A stretch of 64,000 nucleotides of DNA from Calamus simplicifolius (Eukaryota; Streptophyta; Magnoliopsida; Arecales; Arecaceae): positions 424,726-488,725 of the forward strand of contig UESW01005033.1 of NCBI GenBank assembly GCA_900491605.1, written 5' to 3'. Positions 1-9,682 of this stretch are shown in pieces (the stretch's first letter is position 1; each line of letters begins with the position of its first letter). The position numbers and the translations under genes were made by a program. The notes below the pieces were generated by a model. That model worked only from the letters and a program-made list of their open reading frames with translations. It was not told where the DNA came from and did no database searches.

Positions 1-3000
1 AATCTCTCCAAGACTTTATTGATATAAGTTTCTTGAGACAATCCCAAAATGCCTCGAGATCTTTCTCTATGGATCTTAATGCCAATGACATAAGATGCCT
101 CACTCATATCTTTCATATCAAAATTTTTAGAGAGAAATTGTTTCACCTCATGTAGCAACCCTTTATCATTGGTTGCAAGTAGAATGTCATCCACATATAG
201 GACCAAGAAACAAATTTTGCTCCCACTAACCTTCTGGTATATACATTGATCCATGATGTTCTCTTCAAAACCAAAGGAAGAGATCACATCATGAAATTTT
301 AAATACCACTGACGTGAGGCTTGTTTCAATCCATATATGGATTTCTTAAGTTTGCAAACCAAATGCTCACCATCACTAGAGGAAAATCCTTCAGGTTGTT
401 TCATGTAAACCTCTTCCTCTAGATCTCCATTAAGGAATGCGGTCTTCACATCCATTTGATGTAACTCAAAATCAAAATGAGCTACCAATGCCATGATTAT
501 TCGGAGAGAGTCTTTCTTGGATACAGGAGAAAATGTCTCAGTGTAGTCGACTCCTTCCTTCTGAGTGAATCCTTTGGCAACGAGTCTTGCTTTATATCTC
601 TCAATGTTGCCTTGCGAGTCTTTCTTTATTTTGAAGATCCATCTACATCCAATGGCTTTTACACCATCAGGCAACTCAACAAGATCCCAGACTCGATTAG
701 ATGCCATAGATTCCATCTCTTCTTTCATGGCATTGAACCATAAGTTTGATTCCTTAGAACTCATGGCTTGTGAAAACGTTTCAGGATCATTTTCGGCTCC
801 AATGTTATAGTCAGATTCATGTAGATACACAACATAATCACCAGGAATTGCTGATTTCTTTATTCTAGTTGATCTTCTTAATGTTGTGTCAATGACCTCT
901 TGAGGAGTATCTTGCACAACTGATTGTTGATGAACAACACGATCTTCTAGATTACCATCAGCTTGTGAAATCTCAATGACTGGTTGTTGGGCACTTAATT
1001 GAGTTTGAGGAGTGCTATAAATAACAACCAATCCCTCACTTGAAGTGGAAGTTGGAATAACTGAATGATCTTTCTCAGAAGAAGCCAAATACTGAGATTG
1101 ATCACTCCCACTGATCAAGTCATTCTCAAGAAATTTTGCATTTCTTGATTCCACAATCCTAGTGCTGTGAGATGGACAATAAAATCTATAACCCTTGGAC
1201 TTCTCAGCATATCCAATAAAGTATCCACTGATAGTCCTTGGGTCTAGTTTCTTTTCTTGTGGATTATAGACTCTTACTTCAGATGGGCATCCCCAAACAC
1301 GTATATGTTGCAGACTCGGTTTCCAACCTTTAAATAACTCAAATGGCGTTTTGGAAACAGCCTTGGTTGGAACCCGATTCAATATATACGTAGCAGTTTT
1401 AAGAGCTTCAGTCCACAAGGATTTAGGTAACTTAGAGCTGACAATCATGCTCCTTACCATGTCCAATAATGTTCGGTTTCTCCTTTCAGCTACACCGTTT
1501 TGGTCAGGAGACCCTGGCATGGTGTATTGTGCAACAATTCCATTTTCTTCAAGAAACCGAGCAAACGGACCAGGTGCTTGTCCATTCTCAGTGTATCTAC
1601 CATAATATTCTCCACCTCTATCTGACCTCACGATTTTAATTTGCTTGCCGCATTGTTTCTCTACTTCTGCCTTAAATACCTTAAAGGCATCTAATGCTTC
1701 GTTCTTATTATGAAGTAGGTAGAGATACATATATCGTGAATAGTCATCAATAAATGAGATGAAGTATCTCTGACCATACGAATCCATATCTGGGCTACAG
1801 ATATCCGTATGTATGATCTCCAGTATTTCCGAACTTCTCTTGGCATTTTTCTTGGACTTGTTGGTTTGCTTTCCCTTTATGCAATCCACACAAGTGTCAA
1901 AATCAGTAAAATCAAGAGTATCAAGTACTCCATCTTTTACTAATCTTTTAATTCTGTCAATGGAGATATGACCTAATCTCCGATGCCATAAAATAGAGGA
2001 ATTCTCATTTATAACACATCTTTTCATACCAGTTTGGGCGTGCATCACATTATAGGTGGTATTATTTTTCAGATTGATTTGGAAAAGATTGTCTGACAAT
2101 GTACCATTCCCAATAAGCTTAGATTTATAAAATAAATCAACAGAGCTTTTATTAAAATTAAAGGAATATCCTGCTGGTACAAGCCTTGACACTGAAATCA
2201 AATTTCTAGAGAAACTTGGAATATAAAATGTCTTTTCCAAATCCAAAACAAAACCAGAATGTAAAATAAGTCTGCACGTTCCAATTGCTTCCACATGTGA
2301 ACCCATCTTGTTTCCTGAATAGATGCTTTGTTCACTTCCCAATGGTTTCCTTTGATTTAGAAAACCCTGCAAGGTATTTGAAACATGGATTGTAGAACCA
2401 GAATCAATCCACCATGTGTTATGACATATAACCAAATTGGATTCATGACATACGAATGAGGTTAGAGTACCTTTCTTGTCAAGCCAAGCTTTGAATTTGA
2501 GACAATCTTTCTTTATATGTCCTTTCTTCTTGCAAAAGAAGCACTTGGACTCCTTCTTGTCTTCTGTATGGATGGATACTTTACCCTTTCCTTTGCGTTT
2601 GGCTTTGGGAGCTTTAGTCTTTCTCTGAGTGACTAAATGTGCACTTTCTCCCATTTCTAAAATCAGCCTCCCTTCCTCTTGAACACACATGGTCAGAAGT
2701 TCATTAATTGACCATTTGTCCTTATGTGTATTGTAAGATATTTTGAAGGGACTATATTGCTGTGGGAGTGAACTCAAAATAAAGTGCACCAAGAAAGATT
2801 CTGACATCTCAACCTCTAGGGATTTCAACTGAGCCGCAATGTCCCTCATCTTCATGATGTGCTCACGCACACCTCCAACCGTAGTGAGCTTCATTGATGA
2901 TAACTTTGTCATTAGGGTGCTAGCCATTGCCTTATCTGAAGACTCAAATTGTGCATCAATAGCCTTCAGAAGTTCCTTGACATTTTTGCACTCAGGAATT

Positions 3001-3284
3001 GAACCACGTATACTAGCAGAAATTTTAGTACGTATGAACATCATACTGAGGCGATTGGACCGTTCCCATCGTTCATACGCAGCAATCTCAGCCTGAGTGC
3101 TAGTAGATGTAACTAAATGTGGTTCATCCTTCCTGATAGCATAGTCAATATCCATGCACCCTAATTGAAGAAGAATTCTCTCCTTCCATAATTTATAATT
3201 ATCACCACTTAAATCGGGAATGTCACATTTCATATCAGAAATATTAACAGGCAAATAGCTGCATAAAAAATAAATCATGTTCAT
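1..3284 (-). CDS. Copia gag-pol polyprotein, partial (gag, protease, integrase, reverse transcriptase)
   Basis: Element polyprotein that makes the particle, processes itself, copies the RNA and integrates it. Start chosen at ATG 3284; a second in-frame ATG follows at 3278. Visible in order: gag; a CCHC zinc knuckle (CFFCKKKGHIKKDC) near 2500-2550; the protease motif WIDSGST near 2380-2420; integrase HHCC residues near 1880-1990 and the first catalytic Asp near 1790; reverse transcriptase with DVKTAFLNG near 430-460 and YVDDI near 165-200. The gag frame at 3284 and the RT frame ending at base 3 agree (1094 codons). I see no stop or frameshift, unlike the broken copy at 52787-56811, so this copy may be coding-competent as far as the window shows. 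It reads off the left edge. That it is expressed is not shown. Confidence 0.85.
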   Translation of the reverse strand, partial: MNMIYFLCSYLPVNISDMKCDIPDLSGDNYKLWKERILLQLGCMDIDYAIRKDEPHLVTSTSTQAEIAAYERWERSNRLSMMFIRTKISASIRGSIPECKNVKELLKAIDAQFESSDKAMASTLMTKLSSMKLTTVGGVREHIMKMRDIAAQLKSLEVEMSESFLVHFILSSLPQQYSPFKISYNTHKDKWSINELLTMCVQEEGRLILEMGESAHLVTQRKTKAPKAKRKGKGKVSIHTEDKKESKCFFCKKKGHIKKDCLKFKAWLDKKGTLTSFVCHESNLVICHNTWWIDSGSTIHVSNTLQGFLNQRKPLGSEQSIYSGNKMGSHVEAIGTCRLILHSGFVLDLEKTFYIPSFSRNLISVSRLVPAGYSFNFNKSSVDLFYKSKLIGNGTLSDNLFQINLKNNTTYNVMHAQTGMKRCVINENSSILWHRRLGHISIDRIKRLVKDGVLDTLDFTDFDTCVDCIKGKQTNKSKKNAKRSSEILEIIHTDICSPDMDSYGQRYFISFIDDYSRYMYLYLLHNKNEALDAFKVFKAEVEKQCGKQIKIVRSDRGGEYYGRYTENGQAPGPFARFLEENGIVAQYTMPGSPDQNGVAERRNRTLLDMVRSMIVSSKLPKSLWTEALKTATYILNRVPTKAVSKTPFELFKGWKPSLQHIRVWGCPSEVRVYNPQEKKLDPRTISGYFIGYAEKSKGYRFYCPSHSTRIVESRNAKFLENDLISGSDQSQYLASSEKDHSVIPTSTSSEGLVVIYSTPQTQLSAQQPVIEISQADGNLEDRVVHQQSVVQDTPQEVIDTTLRRSTRIKKSAIPGDYVVYLHESDYNIGAENDPETFSQAMSSKESNLWFNAMKEEMESMASNRVWDLVELPDGVKAIGCRWIFKIKKDSQGNIERYKARLVAKGFTQKEGVDYTETFSPVSKKDSLRIIMALVAHFDFELHQMDVKTAFLNGDLEEEVYMKQPEGFSSSDGEHLVCKLKKSIYGLKQASRQWYLKFHDVISSFGFEENIMDQCIYQKVSGSKICFLVLYVDDILLATNDKGLLHEVKQFLSKNFDMKDMSEASYVIGIKIHRERSRGILGLSQETYINKVLER

Positions 3285-4663
3285 GTAATTGAATTTGAGG
3301 CATATAACTGATGTCATGTTTTACCAATGTAAACATGCAATAACATGAATCAATAACATACAATAACTACCTGTGGGCTAAGTTATTATACTCAAATAGA
3401 CTCATTAGCTTAATGATGTGACTAACAAATTATATTCCTTTCTTAATTCCTGTGGGTAATTAAGAAAATAATTTGTTATCGCATCCTAATTAATTATATT
3501 AGTGCAACAAAAATTCCTGTGGGATAAGATTCATTACATTAATATAATTAGTCACAATTAATGTCATCTAACCTTATGTGATCTTTGCAACTCAATATAT
3601 AATTTTGATTAATCAAAGATGCTGTGGCTACTCCTCAATTAATCAACATCATATTGATCACATGACATTAAATGCATATAGATTAACCAATTTAGCATGA
3701 TTATTAGGTAGTGATCTTAATCAATGTAACATTTCCAAATCAAGATCCGAGTTAGTCAAATTGGCCAGGCCAGTGAAAGAGAAGTGGGGGTCCCCCCGTT
3801 GCTTTCCTTAGGTCAGTCAACGGAACCAATTAAGTAACCACAATCTCTTTACCTTTCTAGACACCAAATGACCAATCAGACCTTGAAAGGATTTGCACTG
3901 TGATTTTTACACTACCACCAAATTCATGCATAGAATAAATCTAGTATGCAGAACAGAACATTTCAATATCTATTTAATGAATTTTAAAATTATCATCTTA
4001 AGAAAAAATTTTGTTAATTAAAACACGTCCGGCCGTAGCTCATTATTCCCTTGGGCCAGTCTATGCAAACCACCGTAGGCATAGAGACTCAGGAGGCGTA
4101 TTTTAATACAAAAATTTAAACTCAAGAAACAAATGATAAAAATAAATCATGTTACATGATTTAATAAAACATTAAACAGATAATAAATGCATTTAAAATC
4201 GAACCAATCCATATTTTAAATCGTGAGAGAACGGAAAGACCATAAGCGAGAAAAACGAAAACCGAAAGTTTTCTCTCCTCTTTTTAATATTTCACCGATG
4301 TGGTTATTGAAGCCACGTTTCCGCTGCATTTCTCTCCTTTAGTTTTTCATTTCTCTTTTAGTTTTTCTTTTCTTTAAAGCTACGTTTCTTTTCTTTTTCT
4401 TTCTTTAATGCTATCTCTTTAATACCATAAAAAGAAATCTGGGAAACATTTAATGCTAGAAAGAAATCTTTAATAGACCACGTTTTGTTTCCGCAAAATC
4501 GGAATCTGAATTATTTTTAATGGTTTCTGTCAATTCCGTGATCAGAACTGATCGAAACCAACCTTTGATCCGAAAAACTAAAAACGGAAAACACGCGGCA
4601 TTAACGGCTTGAAAAGAGAAACTTAATAGAAATCATCGCAAATAAGGCAGAGGTTTTAACCTT
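3285..4663 (-). other. Copia copy 1 untranslated leader
   Basis: About 1.4 kb between primer binding site and gag with no open frame. The end next to gag reads on the minus strand as a T-rich tract followed by ATGCAG, which looks like a 3' splice acceptor. The motif CCTGTGGG occurs three times on the plus strand (near 3370, 3450 and 3512) and is kept in the second copy. The leader is well conserved between the copies, with small indels. Confidence 0.6.
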
Positions 4664-4675
4664 GCTCTGATACCA
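4664..4675 (-). promoter_or_regulatory. Primer binding site, initiator tRNA-Met
   Basis: On the minus strand this reads TGGTATCAGAGC, the standard plant Copia primer site matching the 3' end of initiator methionine tRNA. It lies two bases inside the 5' LTR boundary. Confidence 0.9.
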
Positions 4676-4677
4676 AA

Positions 4678-5339
4678 TGTTAGACTTAATTTACTTAAAT
4701 ATAATTACCTCCAGCCATTATTATTTAATGGTGGTAAGGAATCTGATCTTCCTATGGACTGCACGGGAGATCTTCCTTCCTTAACGATATCGATTGATCT
4801 TCTTGATCTTTCCTCTTCCTCTCGATGGATCGGTCTTCTAATCAATGAGCTCTCGCATCCAGATGGTGTATGCCTTCATGATTGCTCTTGATCAGGGACT
4901 CATTTCCAATGCCTCCACTTTTAGGTTTCTCTCTATAGAACCTTAAGATCTCTCTCGAGGACGAACCTTGATCTCTCTCTATAGAACCTTAAGATCTCTC
5001 TCGAGGACCCTTGATCTCTGAGAACCTTGTTCTGAAACTATAGGATCTCTCTTGAGAGAACCGTATTCAGAAACCTTAGGATCTCTCTTGAGAGAATAGT
5101 GTTCTGAACCCTTAGAGAACCCTTCGTAATGAAACCTTAGGATGGGTTCCTATTTTATACCCTTTTCCTTCAACGCTTGCCCCATCAAGCGAGCGCTTAG
5201 GAATTAAGGGAGGAAGCGGGCGCTCAGGAATTAAGGGAGGAAGCGAGCGCTTAGGAATTAAGAGAGGGGGCTGTTATCACTTTAATGGGGGATACGTTGA
5301 TTTAATAAATTAGGACCATTAATTAGATATGTTACTACA
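4678..5339 (-). repeat. 5' LTR of Copia copy 1
   Basis: A 662-bp LTR. On the minus strand it begins TGTAGTAAC and ends AGTCTAACA. It contains many GATCTT/GATCTC-rich short repeats. It is clearly related to the LTRs of the second copy (51942-52493 and 58240-58772) but longer and much less similar to them than the coding parts are to each other. Confidence 0.85.
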
Positions 5340-5590
5340 TGAAATGGAATCTGTACCGCAGAAAGCCACTTGGAAATCAGACAGTGGAAGATACGTCCAA
5401 TAATTCCTCCAGCGGAAAAGACACCGGCAACGGGCAGCGCACGCCCGTGAGCTACTGGGAAAATGCTCGACTTTCCGACCACTATCTCATCTTTGACTCA
5501 GGAGTCAAAAATTGTGGACTTTGAAAAATTTTGATAAGCCCACTTCCTGAGAGAGTAGTTTTTCAAACTGTTGTCTCTTGGCATCTATTT
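5340..5590. other. Unassigned flank
   Basis: Unique-looking sequence between the Copia LTR and a MITE candidate. Short open frames exist on both strands but none resembles a known protein and they overlap each other. No function seen. Confidence 0.4.
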
Positions 5591-5910
5591 TAGATAATGT
5601 TTGATAGGAAAAATATTATTCATGGATAAGTGTATGGGATAGAGTTATCTCCTGACTATCCCTTAGCTATCCCATTGATCATATCAAATGCAAAAAGGTA
5701 AATCAATAGGATAACCTTTTTTACTCTTATTTGAAGGGATAACCAGCTATTCCTGCATTCTCTAGGGAATAAATTGAAGGGATATCCCATGGTTAACCAT
5801 GGTTAACCATGGATTATCCCTTTGGTTAACTTATTCTCTGCTATCCCTTATAGTTATGGCTTTTGGGAATAAGAGGGGATATCCCTTATGTCAAACACTA
5901 CCTTAAAATA
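5591..5910. mobile_element. MITE-like element with terminal inverted repeats (candidate)
   Basis: About 320 bp. The left end carries TAATGTTTGATAGGAAAA, and the right end, reverse-complemented, carries TAGTGTTTGACATAAGGG. The interior repeats GGGATATCCC and GGTTAACCATGG palindromes. The shared core TGTTTGA at both ends suggests a small non-autonomous DNA transposon. The superfamily and exact boundaries are uncertain, and no clear target duplication was confirmed. Confidence 0.45.
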
Positions 5911-6059
5911 AAAGGATAAAAATAAAAAATTTATCAAAATGATGTTATAATAAAAAAATATCATTTCAAATGATATTTTTTACTTTCACATCACAATCGC
6001 TTCCCTTCTTTCGCATAATCTTCTAGCAAATCAAAAAAGGTTAGATGATAGTTAATGAT

Positions 6060-6290
6060 TGATCAATCAAAATTATCTTGTTATATCTAATATCTTATTA
6101 ATCAGAATTATCTTATTATATCTATTATCTTGTTATATCTGTTATTTATAATAAGATAATAGATATAACAATTAGAATTATCTTGTTATATTATAATTAT
6201 CTTGTTATATCTATTATTTGTTATAGATAATAGATAATTGATATAACAAGATAATGATGATATAACAAGATAATTTTGATATAATAAAAA
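6060..6290. repeat. AT-rich imperfect inverted repeat
   Basis: Many copies of ATCTTGTTATATC and its reverse complement GATATAACAAGAT arranged around a centre near 6150, able to form a long AT-rich hairpin. It may be a MITE core or a simple palindromic expansion. No coding content. Confidence 0.6.
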
Positions 6291-9200
6291 ATAAAAAAAA
6301 TTTAACAAATGCAATTGCTATAGCAAAAAGTTTATAGCCTTCCACTATAACAAATCCACCTACGCGGGCTATGGAAGTGAATCTGAAATCGCCAATCATC
6401 ACTTCATATGGTGATTTCAAATTAAACCTTTGCCATTCAAACGAAAAACTTTTGCTGGCATGAAGTATAAGATGAAAATAAAAAATAATATTTTTTATTT
6501 TAATATTATTTTTATAATAAATTTGATTCTCATCATCTTTTTCTTTTAAAACCGGTGCTTTTGGTTTAAAAAACGACTCCACTACTTCGCCTTACTTTAC
6601 GGAGTCCCGCACCGCGTTTCATTCTTTACAGAAGATAGGGGGCGTAAAAGTTTTTTTTATTAATATTTTAAAATAATAAAAGAATCCTATTCTCGCCGAC
6701 CACTCTCGTTGTATACCGTCCCTCCATTCCACGTGGTTTGGTGCGCTTGCCCCTCCGAAGAAGGCGCCCGGTCAAATGAGATGCCGTGATGATTCTTTCA
6801 TCATGATGATCGATCCCTATTCCGAACTAATTTTATTTTAAATGATATAAAATCATCATATTTAATAAAATATTTTGCAGTTAAAACCCTTTGTTTATCC
6901 CTTATTCTCAAAATGAGTGATTGCATGACATTACCATGTAACATCAAAATTATTTCTTATATAGTTTACGACTATCTTTATAATTTATCATTATTTTTAT
7001 ATTAATTATTTATTAACATTATATTTTGATCTTATAAATATTATATCATAGAATATTAGATCGCTAACTTATTGATAACTCCTGATCAATAGAGTTGGCT
7101 ATTTATCTTTGGTCACCATAAGCCGTTAGACTTTTGGTTAGTTAAATTGAGAGAAGGTTAAAGAAAAATTAACTACAAAGTTCACAAAATGTTATTATCA
7201 ATTAAAGAAGTTTTTTGGTAGTTTCTGAAATTAAAAATAAAATTTCATGATTCTTAAGACAAAATTCAACTTATATTTTACTATTTTATAGATAATAATT
7301 TTTTTAGCACGCTGTGATCTTAAGTTATATCATTGTTTAGGTGTTATCTAAGATATCCAATCTCAAGAATAGGTGTGAGATTACTGTTAGAAGTACGGAT
7401 GATCCAAGAGTATCACAATATAGTATTGTGTAACCAAATGCGTTGATCTAATCACTTTTATTCCAATCATTAATGATCCTTAATGGATCATCTCCAACAC
7501 AAACGTCCCCTAAAATTAATATTCCTCAAATAACATGATGCCACATCTCATATTTTATTTATATAAAATATATAGATAATAACTTATATTCAACAACCAT
7601 GATAATCTAAAATGACTCACAAAAAAAAAGTGCTTGATTGATCTCTACATGGCTGTTGATAGGTTTGGCATTTAATTCATATCAATATTTGTAAAAATAC
7701 ACATAGGTTTTAATTAAAATTACTTTTTATGGGTAATAATAGATCTAGATATGCTATTGCTTTGTTAACATTTATACTCGTTTTTTTATTTTAACAACTA
7801 AGAAATATGGTTATAACTAAAGATCAAAAAACCTATCATCTCATTTTTACTGTACTAATGATAAGAAGTTTTTTTTTTAAAAAAATATTGCTTGCAAAAC
7901 AAAATATTATATTACAAATTAACAACTTGGATATTTATGACAATTTTGAATCTTTGATAGAAAAATATTTTATTGCATGAATTTTTTTATATAAATTATA
8001 ATTTATTTTATAAGTATCTAGCAATATATTATGTAACATTAATTATGTTGAAATGATTGCTGTATATTTACACACTCTTTATGTATAACTTAACAAAGAA
8101 ATTGCAACTAAACCTATTATAATATTATTATAATCAGAAAACTCATCATAAAAATATTTTATATTACCTATTTTAAAAATAAAAAAAAAATCCTTGGACT
8201 GATATTTGTTAAATATAAAATAAAAAAATTGAGTCTATTAATGATGACCTAATAAATTAAAATTTAACCAACCATTGTATATTGCAATAGCTTAAATGGG
8301 TTTTAATAAAACCTCCTTATGTGCTATGAATGTGGCTGAAATAGGCTTTCTAAAATATAACTTAATTCTAAATTACGAGTCATAAGCATTAAATTTTCTT
8401 TCACATTGGATAATTTTTTTTTAATACTAGATATATACTTATGCAATGCTTGATCTATTTTATATCTCTTAACCTTTAAATTATCGATCTTCTAATGAAA
8501 AATAGGATTCAATCATAATTTTTTTTTCAAAAAAAGAAAAGGCTTTCTATAATGTTGCTTTTTCTAAATTACAAGTTAAAAACATTAAATTGGTTTTTGG
8601 ATTGGGCAATGTCTTTTTTTACATCCAGACGTTTGTTGTGCTAATGTGATATATTTTATAACTCTTTTAAATTTAGAAATTATTGATTTTAAATTAGAAA
8701 ATAACGATGTAACAAATAAAGTATGCATATTACATAAAAATATTTCTAAATTTTTTGAAAAGTTAATTGATTTAAAACCATGGACTAAAACATGGATATT
8801 TTTTTAAAAAATAAAATTTAATTACAAACGATTTTTAAAAAAAGATATAATCCAAATGAAATAAAATTTTTTATGATAATGGCATGAGAATTGTGGAAAT
8901 AACTAAATGCTTCTCCTTATTCTTTGCTAATGCTTTCTCTCTGCAATTAAATAGCACTTAAGAGCTATTTAATCTACTTGCATCTGCAATATATATTATA
9001 TAAACTAGATTATATAAAAAAAAAAGCTCTTTAGCCTAGTATTTATTAAATATAATAAAATATTTGATCCTATTCATCATAACCTAATAGTTTAAAATTT
9101 AATCATTTCTTATATTTTAATAATCTTCTCATATGCTATGGATGTGGATGAAATAGACTTTCTATAATATTACTTAATTTTAAATTATAAATTAAATGCA

Positions 9201-9430
9201 TTAAACTTGTTTTTAGACTGAATTTTTTTTTTTTTTGATACTAGGTATATACTCATGTGATGCATGCACATTAGTATGATCCATTTGATATTTTTAAAAT
9301 TAAAAATTATTATTGGATAGAAATAATGAAGTTTGACCAAAAAAAAAAAAAAAAGTTTAGTTCAAGCATGCAAGTATCTTCTTGGTGGTATTCTCCTATC
9401 CTTTATTTTTATATTTAAAACTATTTAATT
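6291..9430. other. AT-rich intergenic DNA
   Basis: Very AT-rich, with several poly-A and poly-T tracts. I see no gene, tRNA or clear transposon boundaries. One short open frame on the minus strand (6214-6582) is low-complexity and unlike any protein I know. The last few hundred bases should include upstream regulatory DNA of the spermidine synthase gene, but I cannot point to specific sites. Confidence 0.5.
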
Positions 9431-9433
9431 TGC

Positions 9434-9440
9434 TATAAAT
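9434..9440 (+). promoter_or_regulatory. Putative TATA box of the spermidine synthase gene
   Basis: TATAAAT lies about 240 bases before the start codon and just before the change from AT-rich DNA to a more GC-rich leader. That position fits a plant TATA box with transcription starting near 9465-9475. This is by position and motif only. Confidence 0.5.
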
Positions 9441-9527
9441 ATCACGATAAGGGGTGAGTCTGTGAGAATTGGAATCCGTAAAAGGAAAAGGTCCAGCTGC
9501 CCAGAAACCCTAATTGAAGAGCCAATC

Positions 9528-9569
9528 ATGCGTACGCTGCCGGTCGGTCACAGAAAACAGAATAAATAA
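9528..9569 (+). CDS. Upstream ORF in the spermidine synthase leader, 13 codons
   Basis: If transcription starts near the TATA box, the leader contains an ATG at 9528 that opens a 13-residue frame (MRTLPVGHRKQNK) ending at TAA 9567-9569, 113 bases before the main ATG. Upstream frames that control translation are well known for S-adenosylmethionine decarboxylase in the same pathway, so the position is notable. Nothing in the sequence shows that this one is translated or conserved. Confidence 0.3.
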   Translation: MRTLPVGHRKQNK

Positions 9570-9682
9570 ACCCGTTCGTCCGAGCCCGTCTCTATCATAT
9601 TTTATCGAGAGAAAAGAGTGGCGGCATCTTAGGGAGTGCGAGGCCGAAAGCGTGCGAGGGAAAGTAGCGCTTGAAATCTGCG

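Larger units (their letters stand above)
1..5339 (-). mobile_element. Copia LTR retrotransposon, copy 1 (cut by left window edge)
   Basis: Minus-strand Ty1/Copia element. In element order the window shows the 5' LTR (5339-4678), a tRNA-iMet primer binding site, a leader of about 1.4 kb and gag-pol through reverse transcriptase; RNase H and the 3' LTR lie off the left edge. It is nearly identical along its coding part to the element at 51942-58772, which supplies the full-length reference. LTR ends are TG...CA on the coding strand. The target site duplication cannot be checked because the other end is missing. Confidence 0.95.

Noticed and set aside
565..810. Plus-strand frames within the Copia copies (also 54127-54372, 2839-3096, 56396-56653)
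   Set aside because: Exact antisense shadows of gag-pol, appearing at the same place in both copies.
4664..4675. tRNA gene
   Set aside because: Only the 12 bases complementary to a tRNA 3' end are present (also at 58226); no cloverleaf around them.
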